DNA from: Eisenbergiella porci
GTDB lineage: Bacteria; Bacillota; Clostridia; Lachnospirales; Lachnospiraceae
NCBI RefSeq assembly: GCF_009696275.1
Contig: NZ_VUMI01000022.1
Location: 1-64,000 of the forward strand
DNA length: 64,000 nucleotides
Reading direction: 5' to 3'
Positions 25,168-33,163 of this stretch are shown piece by piece. The notes under the pieces are model-generated. The model searched no databases. It was not told the origin of the DNA and worked only from the letters and a program-made list of their open reading frames with translations. Both the position numbers and the translations under genes were made by a program. How positions within the stretch are numbered: the first letter of the stretch is position 1; each line of letters begins with the position of its first letter.

Positions 25168-26322
25168 ATGTTTACCAAGAGATTATATGATGAGAATTCT
25201 TATATCAGGGAGTTTGACGCCAGGGTTTTAAGCTGTGAAGAGGGTAAGAATGGCTATGAGGTGGTTCTGGATGAAACCGCTTTTTTCCCGGAGGGCGGCG
25301 GACAGCCTGCGGATCAGGGTTTCCTGAATGATGTCCGGGTGACGGATGTGAGGGATAAGAAGGATTATGTGCTTCATATCTGCTCACAGTCCCTGAAACC
25401 AGGCAGCCTGGTTCACGGCAGGATAGACTGGGAGCGCCGCTTCCTTCACATGCAGCAGCATTCCGGGGAGCATATTTTCTCCGGGATTGTGCACAGGCTT
25501 CATGGCTATGACAATATCGGCTTTCACATGGGGAAGGATTTTGTCACTGTGGATTTCAGCGGACTGCTTACGGAGGAGGAGATTGCGGAGGCGGAGAAGC
25601 AGGCCAATACCGTGGTTCTGACCAATGAAAGGATTCTGGCGGAATACCCCTGCGCCCGGGAACTGGAGACGCTGGAATACCGGAGTAAAAAGGAAATTGA
25701 CGGGGCGGTGCGTATCGTGACGGTGCCGGGAGCAGACGTATGCGCTTGCTGCGGGACCCATGTAAAACGGACCGGGGAAATCGGGCCGATTAAGGTTACC
25801 TCCTCGGAGCATTACAAAACAGGAATCCGGCTTACGCTTGAGATCGGTTGGAGGGCGCTGGAGGATTATGAGGAAAAGCACAGAAATGTAAAAGCCATAT
25901 CGGCCCTGCTTTCCGTAAAACCGGAGGAAACCGCGGCGGCGGTTCAAAAGCAGCAGGAGCTGATGCAGGAGCTGAGGCTTCAGAATAATGGGCTGAAGCA
26001 AAGGCTGTTTGAAATGATGGTAAAGGAAATACCTGAAGGCCAGGAAAAAACAGTAATTTTCGAGGACGGGCTGAATGCAGTGGAAATAAGGAAGCTTGCG
26101 GATATGCTTTCAGAACGGACGGGCCTTGCGGCTGTCTTTTCCGGCAGTGATGGGGAAGGCTATAAATATGTGGTCTGCAGCCGGCAAAAGGATGCGGCGG
26201 CATTGGGAAAAGATCTGAACCGGGAGCTGAACGGCAGGGGCGGAGGGAAGAATCCGATGATTCAGGGCTCTGTGCAGGCTGAGAAAGCGGAAATAAGGGA
26301 GTTTTTTGAAAAAGTTTATTGA
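25168..26322 (+). CDS. Alanyl-tRNA editing protein, AlaX-like with DHHA1 domain
   Basis: A 384-residue trans-editing factor expected to hydrolyse mischarged Ser- or Gly-tRNA(Ala). The N-terminal part resembles the AlaRS editing module: FFPEGGGQPADQG (about 37-49), zinc ligands HSGEH in MQQHSGEHIFSG, and CACCGTHV near 193-200. A central coiled coil leads to a DHHA1-type C-terminus with GRGGGKNPMIQGS. The arrangement matches AlaX-L/AlaX-M type proteins. ATG 25168 follows AAAGGGAAG. The mntP promoter begins inside its last codons. Confidence 0.9.
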   Translation: MFTKRLYDENSYIREFDARVLSCEEGKNGYEVVLDETAFFPEGGGQPADQGFLNDVRVTDVRDKKDYVLHICSQSLKPGSLVHGRIDWERRFLHMQQHSGEHIFSGIVHRLHGYDNIGFHMGKDFVTVDFSGLLTEEEIAEAEKQANTVVLTNERILAEYPCARELETLEYRSKKEIDGAVRIVTVPGADVCACCGTHVKRTGEIGPIKVTSSEHYKTGIRLTLEIGWRALEDYEEKHRNVKAISALLSVKPEETAAAVQKQQELMQELRLQNNGLKQRLFEMMVKEIPEGQEKTVIFEDGLNAVEIRKLADMLSERTGLAAVFSGSDGEGYKYVVCSRQKDAAALGKDLNRELNGRGGGKNPMIQGSVQAEKAEIREFFEKVY

Positions 26323-26347
26323 CATCATTTTATCAAAATGCTATGAT
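26319..26347 (+). promoter_or_regulatory. Promoter of the mntP riboswitch transcript
   Basis: TTGACA (26319-26324), 17-bp spacer, TATGAT (26342-26347): a near-consensus sigma-70 promoter that overlaps the last codons of the upstream editing gene. Confidence 0.85.
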
Positions 26348-26354
26348 GAATTTC

Positions 26355-26475
26355 ACGATAAGGGAGTAGTTAGCACTGAATGGTGTAGTGAAGTCAACAT
26401 ACTGATAAGAAGCTTATCTGGCTTTACTTTAAATAATGAGACTTATTTGCCGGGCGGCAGATAGGTCTTTTTTTT
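26355..26475 (+). promoter_or_regulatory. yybP-ykoY manganese riboswitch with terminator
   Basis: The leader holds the two conserved loops of the yybP-ykoY class: AGGGAGTAG (26361-26369) and ATGAGACTTATTTGCCG (26436-26452). The aptamer 3' strand also forms a terminator: 26440-26452 pairs with CGGCAGATAGGTC (26455-26467), followed by nine T. Known members bind Mn2+ and turn on manganese exporters by preventing termination. The next gene is mntP, which fits exactly. Confidence 0.92.
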
Positions 26476-26538
26476 ACGTCCGGCGGACATACGGGCACAG
26501 TCCATTGGGGGCTGCCTATTTTACAGGAGGAACGACAG

Positions 26539-27138
26539 ATGAATTTGTGGGAATTGTTTATAATTGCGGTGGGATTGTCCATGGACGCCTTTGCAGTGTC
26601 GATCTGCAAAGGGCTTTCCATGAAAAAGATGAGCTGGAAAAACGGCATTATCGCCGGATTGTATTTCGGGGGCTTTCAGGCGGGCATGCCGCTGATTGGC
26701 TATGTGCTGGGGACACAGTTCAAGGTTCTGATTACGAGCATTGATCACTGGGTCGCGTTCATCCTGCTTTGTCTCATCGGGCTGAATATGGTGAAGGAAG
26801 CGGTGGATTCCTTCCGCTCCGCCGGCTGCGGCTGTGAAAAGTGCGCCCAGGAGGAGCAGAATGATTCCTTTGATGTGAAAACTATGGTTCCCCTGGCAGT
26901 TGCCACCAGCATTGATGCGCTTGCTGTAGGCATAACCTTTGCATTTCTGAGCGTGGATATCGTACCGGCGGTTTCCTTTATCGGATCCATTACCTTTTTC
27001 CTCAGTGTGCTGGGCATTAAAATAGGAAATGTATTCGGCGCGAAATTCAAGGCCAAGGCAGAGCTGGCAGGCGGAATCATCTTAATTCTCATGGGAACGA
27101 AGATTCTGCTGGAGCATCTGGGTATCCTTGCCTTCTAA
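26539..27138 (+). CDS. mntP: Manganese efflux pump
   Basis: A 199-residue six-helix membrane exporter of the MntP (YebN) family that removes excess Mn2+. It has the paired Asp motifs [13 protein letters not shown] (about 14-26) and [13 protein letters not shown] (about 117-129), and a Cys-rich cytosolic loop [11 protein letters not shown]. It follows a yybP-ykoY riboswitch, the usual manganese sensor for this gene. ATG 26539 has AGGAGG upstream. It converges with the tauE-like gene 18 bp away, without an obvious terminator between. Confidence 0.95.
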   Translation: MNLWELFIIAVGLSMDAFAVSICKGLSMKKMSWKNGIIAGLYFGGFQAGMPLIGYVLGTQFKVLITSIDHWVAFILLCLIGLNMVKEAVDSFRSAGCGCEKCAQEEQNDSFDVKTMVPLAVATSIDALAVGITFAFLSVDIVPAVSFIGSITFFLSVLGIKIGNVFGAKFKAKAELAGGIILILMGTKILLEHLGILAF

Positions 27139-27156
27139 TATCACAGGACTTTGACA

Positions 27157-27924
27157 TTACAGGAAGTTCATCACTACCATAATGGCTCCTAGGCCGGTCA
27201 GTACTGCGCCGGTGGCCCGGTTCAGCGTTTTGGCGGAGGCCTTGTTGGCAAACAGGGCGGCCAGGCGGGCGCCCAGGAGTGTGAACAGAATACACAGAAT
27301 CAGGGCAGGGATGTCGGGCATGCCGCCGATGGTAAAATGGGACAGCGCGCCGGTAAAGGCTGTAAAGGTCATGATAAAAACGCTGGTTCCCACAGCGGTT
27401 TTCAGCTCATAGCCAAGTACGCTGGTGAGGATGAGAAGCATCATCATGCCGCCGCCTGCGCCGATAAAGCCGCAGATAAAGCCGATGAGCATTCCGCACA
27501 GGATTGACTGGATGACTTTGGTTTTCAGATCCTTGTCGGCCTGGTTTTCTTTGGTGGTCATAACGGGCTTTACCAGGAATTTAATACCAAGAAGCAGGGT
27601 CATAATGACGGAAAAGCTGCCCATGGAACGGTTGGGGACCCTGGATGCAATGAAGCTTCCCACGAGGGTGAAGACCAGTACGGATATCAGCATGATGATA
27701 CCGTTTTTAATATCCAGGTTTTTGTGTTTTCCATAGGTGTAGGCGGAAATTGCCGATGCCAGGACATCGGATGCCAGGGCGATGCCTACCGCTTCATAGG
27801 CAGGAAAGCCCAGGAAGGTGATGAGCATGGGGGAAATGACCGCAGCCGCGGACATGCCGGCAAATCCGGTTCCGATACCGGCTCCCAGGCCGGCGATGAT
27901 ACATACGATAATTTTTGCAATCAT
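27157..27924 (-). CDS. TauE/SafE family sulfite or sulfoacetate exporter-like permease
   Basis: This 255-residue membrane protein has about eight hydrophobic segments and two internally similar halves. The first is GLGAGIGTGFAGMSAAAVISPML and the second GFICGFIGAGGGMMMLLILTS, the duplicated Gly-rich motif of the TauE/SafE (DUF81) family. Members export sulfur-containing or other organic anions, and the substrate here is unknown. The gene lies 4 bp downstream of a marR-type gene on the same strand, so its expression is probably set by that regulator and by the palindrome at 28414-28447. Confidence 0.88.
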   Translation of the reverse strand: MIAKIIVCIIAGLGAGIGTGFAGMSAAAVISPMLITFLGFPAYEAVGIALASDVLASAISAYTYGKHKNLDIKNGIIMLISVLVFTLVGSFIASRVPNRSMGSFSVIMTLLLGIKFLVKPVMTTKENQADKDLKTKVIQSILCGMLIGFICGFIGAGGGMMMLLILTSVLGYELKTAVGTSVFIMTFTAFTGALSHFTIGGMPDIPALILCILFTLLGARLAALFANKASAKTLNRATGAVLTGLGAIMVVMNFL

Positions 27925-27928
27925 GTTA

Positions 27929-28357
27929 TTATGTCTCCTTCAGGTTATGTGATATGACGGAAAGAACGTGGTCAACGACCTTCAGCTCCTCCGGGTCGAT
28001 CCCCTTGTATATAAAACGGAGGAAGTTCTCCTGGCTCTGTCTGGCCGCCTTTACGGCATCAAGAGCTGCCGGGCGGATCCGCAGATGGAGGATTCTGCGA
28101 TCCTCTTTATCCACGATGCTTTCCAGATAGCCTCTGGCGCTCAGGGATTCCACAGCCTTGGATACATTTGATTTGGGGAAGGAACGCAGCTCCACAATAT
28201 CAGACGCTGTGTCGTAGCCCGGATTATTGTACAGGAAAAGAAGGACGTTTGTTTCCATCCCGCTCAGGCCGTAGACATTGCTGGTCTTGCTGAGAAATTT
28301 GTTATATGCCCTCTTCAGGCTTCTTCCGGTGAGAAGATAATCAATAATGGTATTCAT
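27929..28357 (-). CDS. MarR family transcriptional regulator
   Basis: A 142-residue winged-helix repressor. The core NVLLFLYNNPGYDTASDIVELRSFPKSNVSKAVESLSARGYLESIVDKEDRRILHLRI contains recognition helix and wing, with the DxRxxxL-like DRRILHL. It is the first gene of a two-gene unit with the TauE-like exporter. A perfect palindrome directly downstream of its likely promoter is a good autoregulatory operator. Ligand unknown. Confidence 0.9.
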   Translation of the reverse strand: MNTIIDYLLTGRSLKRAYNKFLSKTSNVYGLSGMETNVLLFLYNNPGYDTASDIVELRSFPKSNVSKAVESLSARGYLESIVDKEDRRILHLRIRPAALDAVKAARQSQENFLRFIYKGIDPEELKVVDHVLSVISHNLKET

Positions 28358-28413
28358 ATGGATTCTCTCTTTATAAATAAAAAGGGAAAGCTTCCCGGTT
28401 AACAGAGTGAACG

Positions 28414-28476
28414 AAAACAGTTAGTTCCTTTTAGAACTAACTGTTTTTATATTAGCATGATTCTAGCAAAAGTCAA
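28414..28476 (-). promoter_or_regulatory. Promoter and palindromic operator of marR-tauE
   Basis: On the minus strand TTGACT (28476-28471), 16-bp spacer, TAATAT (28454-28449). Immediately downstream is a perfect inverted repeat with 14-bp arms, AAAACAGTTAGTTC (28414-28427) and GAACTAACTGTTTT (28434-28447). The size and position fit a MarR dimer site that blocks transcription. Confidence 0.65.
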
Positions 28477-28483
28477 GCGGTGC

Positions 28484-28517
28484 TTTACAAAGAACTTACA
28501 AACTCATAACCTTACTT
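28484..28517 (+). promoter_or_regulatory. Candidate Pho box upstream of pstS
   Basis: Direct repeats with 11-bp period, TTTACA (28484-28489), CTTACA (28495-28500) and a weaker ATAACC (28506-28511), resemble the PhoP/PhoB binding pattern of Firmicutes. They lie about 100 bases before the pstS start. Confidence 0.5.
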
Positions 28518-28597
28518 TGCTTTTTTCTTTTTTGTGAAACAGTTATCATTGCTATTGCAGACAAGAGAAAGAAACAGATGTAAAGGAGAAAAATATT

Positions 28598-29560
28598 ATG
28601 AAAAAGAAAATTACAGCAATTGTAGCGGCAGCGGTACTTGCCATGGCGGCGCTGGCTGGCTGCGGCACTACGGAAACAACAACAGCGGATAACGGAGCTG
28701 CTTCTTCCCAGGCGGCATCGGAGATGGCCGGCACGGGCACGGATACGGCGGCCGGAAGTGAAACGGCCTCCGGCGAAGCGGCATCAGAAACAGCATCGGA
28801 AGCGGCATCTGCAAGCGCCGACCTGAGCGGCAGTATTTCCATGGCAGGCTCCACCTCCATGGAGAAGCTTTCCAATGCGCTGGCTGAAAGCTTTATGGCA
28901 AAGTATCCCGGTGTTACCGTAACTGCTGAGTTTACGGGATCCGGCGCAGGTGTGGAGGCCGTTGCCGCAGGAAGCGTTGATATTGGAAATGCCTCCAGAA
29001 ATCTGACGGAGGAAGAAAAGGCAGGCGGCGTGGCTGAAAATATTGTAGCCATCGACGGAATCGCCGTGGTTACCGATCCTGCAAACACAGCTTCAGGCCT
29101 TACCAGGGAACAGCTTTCCGGAATTTATACCGGTGAAATCAAGAACTGGAAGGATGCAGGCGGTGCGGATCAGGCAATTGTAGTGGTAGGCAGGGAAGCC
29201 GGATCAGGCACCAGAGGCGCTTTTGAAGAGCTGCTGGAAATCGAAGACCAGTGTGCTTATGCAAACGAGCTGGACAGCACAGGCGCGGTGATGGCAAAGG
29301 TTGCGGCGACACCCGGGGCAATCGGTTATGTATCCCTGGATGTAATTGATGATACCGTTAAAACGCTTTCCATTGATGAAGTGGAGCCTACGGTGGAAAA
29401 CATCAAGGGAGGCAGCTATCTGCTGAGCAGGCCTTTTGTAATGGCTACAAAGGGTGAGATTTCCGAACAGAACGAGACGGTACAGGCGCTGTTTGATTAC
29501 CTGGCCTCTGACGAAGGAAAGGCCCTGATTGAGAGTGTCGGCCTGATTGTCGCAGAGTAA
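28598..29560 (+). CDS. pstS: Phosphate ABC transporter substrate-binding lipoprotein
   Basis: Binds inorganic phosphate outside the cell and passes it to PstCA. The 320-residue precursor has a lipoprotein signal with lipobox LAGC (Cys 22) and a Ala/Ser/Thr/Glu-rich linker of about 50 residues. The phosphate-binding domain follows: SMAGSTSMEKL, FTGSGAGVEAV, GNASRNLTEEE and GREAGSGTRGAFEELL. It is the first gene of the complete pstSCAB-phoU operon, with a Pho-box-like repeat upstream. A GC hairpin after the gene probably limits downstream expression. Confidence 0.96.
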   Translation: MKKKITAIVAAAVLAMAALAGCGTTETTTADNGAASSQAASEMAGTGTDTAAGSETASGEAASETASEAASASADLSGSISMAGSTSMEKLSNALAESFMAKYPGVTVTAEFTGSGAGVEAVAAGSVDIGNASRNLTEEEKAGGVAENIVAIDGIAVVTDPANTASGLTREQLSGIYTGEIKNWKDAGGADQAIVVVGREAGSGTRGAFEELLEIEDQCAYANELDSTGAVMAKVAATPGAIGYVSLDVIDDTVKTLSIDEVEPTVENIKGGSYLLSRPFVMATKGEISEQNETVQALFDYLASDEGKALIESVGLIVAE

Positions 29561-29588
29561 GCTTTTGAAACTGAATAGTGCAAGTTTG

Positions 29589-29610
29589 GGGCCCTGTGAA
29601 AAACAGGGCC
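29589..29610 (+). terminator. Intra-operon hairpin between pstS and pstC
   Basis: GGGCCCTG/CAGGGCC-type stem (about 29589-29610) with a seven-base loop and no T-tract. Such structures commonly stabilise the abundant binding-protein message and reduce read-through to the permeases. Confidence 0.6.
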
Positions 29611-29636
29611 TCTGCGGGGATAAAGGAACATATATT

Positions 29637-30662
29637 ATGAAAATGGCTTTTTCAATTGTAAGGGGCAGGCATTCCAAAAATGCAGTGGAAAAGGCTGCCC
29701 AAATCATATTTACTGTTTGCGCTTTTTTTGCCGTTCTGGCTGTTTTCTCCATTACTTTATATATGTTGATCAATGGGACACCGGCCCTGTTTAAGGTGGG
29801 GCTTAAGGATATCCTGTTCGGGACGGTCTGGAAGCCCACGGCGAAGGAACCAAGTTTTGGTATCCTTTATATTATTCTGACTTCAATCGTTGGGACGGCG
29901 TTTTCTATAGCAATCGGAGTGCCTATAGGTGTGCTGACCGCCGTTTTTCTGGCGGAGGCAGCGCCGAAAAAGCTGGCTGCCGTGGTAAAACCGGCGGTTG
30001 AACTGCTGGCTGGCGTTCCCTCTGTGATTTACGGCCTGCTGGGAATCATGATTTTAAACCCGTTGATGTACCGGGTGGAAACTGCGGTTTTCAAAGGTTC
30101 AGAGACACATCAGTTCACAGGCGGCGCCAATCTGATCTCCGCTGTCATTGTGCTTGCCATTATGATACTGCCTACGGTAATCAATATCAGCGAGTCCGCC
30201 CTGCGGGCGGTGCCTTCCCAATATAAATCCGCCTCCCTGGCCCTGGGCGCTTCCAAAATACAGACTATTTTCAGGGTGATGCTTCCTGCGGCCAAATCGG
30301 GAATTATAACGGCGGTTGTCCTGGGTGTGGGACGCGCAATAGGCGAGGCCATGGCGATCACGCTTGTTTCCGGCAGCTCCGTCAATTTTCCGCTGCCCTT
30401 TCATTCCGTTCGTTTTCTTACCACCGCAATTGTCAGTGAGATGGGCTATGCTTCAGGACTTCACAGGGAAGTGCTGTTTACTATCGGGCTTGTTTTATTT
30501 GCCTTTATCATGCTTATCAATACGTGTCTGACAAAGCTTCTGAAGTCAAAGGATACGCACGAAAAGGTAAAAGAGGCGAGAAGCAGAAGCGAGGGCAAAA
30601 GCTGTGGGACGGCAGGGGAAAAGAAAGACAGGGCCGGCGCGGCAGTTCAGGGAGAGGCATAA
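29637..30662 (+). CDS. pstC: Phosphate ABC transporter permease PstC
   Basis: Inner-membrane permease of 341 residues for phosphate import, with six membrane segments. It has GILYIILTSIVGTAFSIAIGVPIGVL, the conserved AGVPSVIYGLLGI and the EAA-type ALGASKIQTIFRVMLPAAKSGI loop. I chose ATG 29637 with AAAGGAA upstream; the frame opens at 29547, but that would overlap pstS and translate the hairpin. The C-terminal 35 residues are a charged Lys/Arg/Glu-rich tail that is longer than usual. It pairs with PstA. Confidence 0.94.
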   Translation: MKMAFSIVRGRHSKNAVEKAAQIIFTVCAFFAVLAVFSITLYMLINGTPALFKVGLKDILFGTVWKPTAKEPSFGILYIILTSIVGTAFSIAIGVPIGVLTAVFLAEAAPKKLAAVVKPAVELLAGVPSVIYGLLGIMILNPLMYRVETAVFKGSETHQFTGGANLISAVIVLAIMILPTVINISESALRAVPSQYKSASLALGASKIQTIFRVMLPAAKSGIITAVVLGVGRAIGEAMAITLVSGSSVNFPLPFHSVRFLTTAIVSEMGYASGLHREVLFTIGLVLFAFIMLINTCLTKLLKSKDTHEKVKEARSRSEGKSCGTAGEKKDRAGAAVQGEA

Positions 30663-30698
30663 TCGGCGGCGGACTCTGTGGATGTGAGGAGATAAATT

Positions 30699-31571
30699 AT
30701 GGATCAAAGTATTCTGGTAAAAAGGGTCAGAGTTTCTGACATAGTGATTACTGCGGCAATTTATGCGGCGGCTTCCCTGTCCATTCTCCTGCTGGCGGGA
30801 ATTGTCTGTTATACCTTTGTAAAAGGGATTTCCAGCATCAGCTGGCAGTTTTTGACGACAGTTCCCAGCAGCCTGAAGGGAACCTTCGGAATTGCGGGAA
30901 ATCTGTTAAATACGTTGTATATTGTTGTTATTACGCTGGTTATTGCCACACCCATCGGCGTGGGATCGGCCATTTATCTGAATGAATATGCCAAACCGGG
31001 AAAAGTGGTGCGTACCATTGAGTTTACCACGGAAATCCTTTCCGGCATCCCTTCAATAATTTTTGGCTTGTTCGGCATGGTTTTTTTCGGAAATACTCTG
31101 GGCCTTGGCTATTCCATTATAACGGGCGCCCTTACATTGACGCTTATGGTGCTGCCTCTCATTACCCGCAACACGCAGGAAGCGCTGAAAACAGTGCCGG
31201 AAAGCTATCGGAGCGGGGCGTTGGGAATGGGGGCCGCCAGATGGTATATGATACGCACCATTCTTCTGCCCTCCGCCATGCCGGGTATTATAACCGGTAT
31301 TATCCTGGCTGTGGGCAGAATTGTGGGTGAGTCGGCGGCGCTTTTGTTCACTGCGGGAAGCGGTTTCCTTCTTCCAAAGAGCGGCATGGGCTTTCTTACC
31401 AAAATCCTGGAATCAGGGGGCACCCTTACCATACAGCTGTATCTGTGCATGTCTAAGGCACAGTATGGAGAGGCCTTCGGAATCGCTGTGGTGCTTCTGG
31501 TTCTGGTGCTTCTTATCAATATGCTCACAAAGTACCTGTCCGGGAAGTTCAATGTGGAAACAAGAGAATAA
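30699..31571 (+). CDS. pstA: Phosphate ABC transporter permease PstA
   Basis: The second phosphate permease, 290 residues. The periplasm-facing VPSSLKGTFGIAGNLLNTLYI, membrane block TTEILSGIPSIIFGLFGMVFF and EAA loop ALGMGAARWYMIRTILLPSAMPGI are all typical. It forms the channel with PstC and is powered by PstB. It starts 36 bp after pstC with ribosome site GGAG. Confidence 0.95.
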   Translation: MDQSILVKRVRVSDIVITAAIYAAASLSILLLAGIVCYTFVKGISSISWQFLTTVPSSLKGTFGIAGNLLNTLYIVVITLVIATPIGVGSAIYLNEYAKPGKVVRTIEFTTEILSGIPSIIFGLFGMVFFGNTLGLGYSIITGALTLTLMVLPLITRNTQEALKTVPESYRSGALGMGAARWYMIRTILLPSAMPGIITGIILAVGRIVGESAALLFTAGSGFLLPKSGMGFLTKILESGGTLTIQLYLCMSKAQYGEAFGIAVVLLVLVLLINMLTKYLSGKFNVETRE

Positions 31572-31626
31572 AAGACTGATTGATGCAGTATTGCAGGCAG
31601 GACTGTGATATGCCGGAGGTATGAGA

Positions 31627-32385
31627 ATGAATAATGCAAAAATAAGTACGAAAAAGCTGAATTTATATTACGGCGCCAACCATGCGCTGAAGGATGTGGA
31701 TATGGATATTACCGCCAATGCCATTACCGCTTTTATCGGTCCCTCGGGATGCGGGAAATCCACTTTTTTAAAGACGCTGAACCGCATGAATGATCTGGTG
31801 GACGGCGTAAAAATTGACGGAGAGGTCACGCTGGACGGCGAGAATATTTATGATGAAAAGGTGGATACAACCCTGCTTCGTAAAAAAGTGGGCATGGTAT
31901 TCCAGCAGCCCAACCCGTTTCCGATGAGTATTTACGACAATATTGCCTATGGTCCCAGGATTCATGGGATTAAGAGTAAGGCGCGGCTGGATGAAATTGT
32001 GGAAGAAAGCCTGAAAGGGGCTGCTATTTTTGATGAGGTGAAGGATCGGCTGAAAAAGTCCGCGCTGGGATTATCAGGAGGGCAGCAGCAAAGGCTCTGT
32101 ATCGCCAGGGCGCTTGCCGTACAGCCGGAGGTGCTGCTTATGGACGAGCCAACATCGGCGCTGGATCCTATTTCCACGTTAAAAATCGAGGATTTAATGG
32201 AGGATCTCAAGAAAAAGTATACGGTGGTGGTGGTTACCCACAATATGCAGCAGGCTGCCAGGGTTTCTGATGAAACCGCTTTTTTCCTGGTGGGGGAAGT
32301 GGTGGAAAAGGATATTACGTCCAATATTTTTGCAAGGCCAAAGGATAAACGGACTGAGGATTATATTACGGGGCGTTTCGGATAA
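31627..32385 (+). CDS. pstB: Phosphate ABC transporter ATP-binding protein
   Basis: ATPase of the phosphate importer, 252 residues. Walker A is GPSGCGKST, the signature [17 protein letters not shown], Walker [13 protein letters not shown] and the switch His in [12 protein letters not shown]. PstB-specific features include [12 protein letters not shown] near the start and the C-terminal [20 protein letters not shown] 31627 is seven bases from GGAGG; ATG 31621 is only one base away and so less likely. Confidence 0.96.
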   Translation: MNNAKISTKKLNLYYGANHALKDVDMDITANAITAFIGPSGCGKSTFLKTLNRMNDLVDGVKIDGEVTLDGENIYDEKVDTTLLRKKVGMVFQQPNPFPMSIYDNIAYGPRIHGIKSKARLDEIVEESLKGAAIFDEVKDRLKKSALGLSGGQQQRLCIARALAVQPEVLLMDEPTSALDPISTLKIEDLMEDLKKKYTVVVVTHNMQQAARVSDETAFFLVGEVVEKDITSNIFARPKDKRTEDYITGRFG

Positions 32386-32412
32386 CAGAGCAGAGGAGTG
32401 AGGTTTAAAGCT

Positions 32413-33075
32413 ATGACGACGAGAAGTATGTATCTGGAGGAATTAAACAGCCTGCGGAAAAGCCTAGCGGAAATGGGGGCGGCAGTGGAGGAGTCCTTTA
32501 ATCTGCTGCTGACTGCGGTGGAAAAAAAGGATACAGATCTGGAGCAGCAGATTATCAGGGGAGATCGGGTGATCAATGATATGGAAAGAAGCATTGAATC
32601 ACAGTGTCTTTCCCTGATTACCAGGCAGCAGCCGATTGCAGGGGATCTGCGGATGATATCCGCGGCCCTGAAGGTAGTAACGGATATTGAGCGGATTGGG
32701 GATCAGACTGCGGATATTGCGGAGCTGATGCTTCGTCTGCGGGATTGTGATCTGGATGCTTATTCCAGGCATATTACGGGTATGCTGCAGGTGGCTAAGG
32801 AAATCGTGCATGATGCGGTACGTGCTTTTGTAAACCGTGACAGCAGGGCCGCGGATGAGGTGATCCGGCATGATGATGTGGTGGATGAGCTTTTTGCCAA
32901 GGTGAAGGATGATCTGGTTCATATGCTTCAGGAGGGTGTGGATAATATCGATGCCTGTGTGGATGTGCTGATGATTGCCAAGTATCTGGAACGGATTGGG
33001 GATCATGCGGTGAATATCGCTGAATGGGAGATTTTCCAGGAGAGCGGAGCCATCCAACACATCCGCCTTATGTAG
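32413..33075 (+). CDS. phoU: Phosphate signalling protein PhoU
   Basis: Cytoplasmic negative regulator of phosphate uptake that connects PstB to the PhoR sensor kinase. The 220-residue protein is two three-helix repeats: the first contains RGDRVINDMERSIESQCLSLITRQQPIAGDLRMI, the second RHDDVVDELFAKVKDDLVHML. Each carries the acidic metal-binding E/DxxxD pattern. I chose ATG 32413 after GAGGAGTGAGG; GTG 32398 in frame is too close to the ribosome site. It is the last gene of the pst operon. No phoPR genes are in the window. Confidence 0.94.
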   Translation: MTTRSMYLEELNSLRKSLAEMGAAVEESFNLLLTAVEKKDTDLEQQIIRGDRVINDMERSIESQCLSLITRQQPIAGDLRMISAALKVVTDIERIGDQTADIAELMLRLRDCDLDAYSRHITGMLQVAKEIVHDAVRAFVNRDSRAADEVIRHDDVVDELFAKVKDDLVHMLQEGVDNIDACVDVLMIAKYLERIGDHAVNIAEWEIFQESGAIQHIRLM

Positions 33076-33163
33076 TGGAGGCGGCGGCCTCCTGGGGTAG
33101 GTTTTTAAGGACAAGGAATAAAGGCAAAGGGCAAGAGATAAGGGCGGTGGAGTTGGGGAGGGG

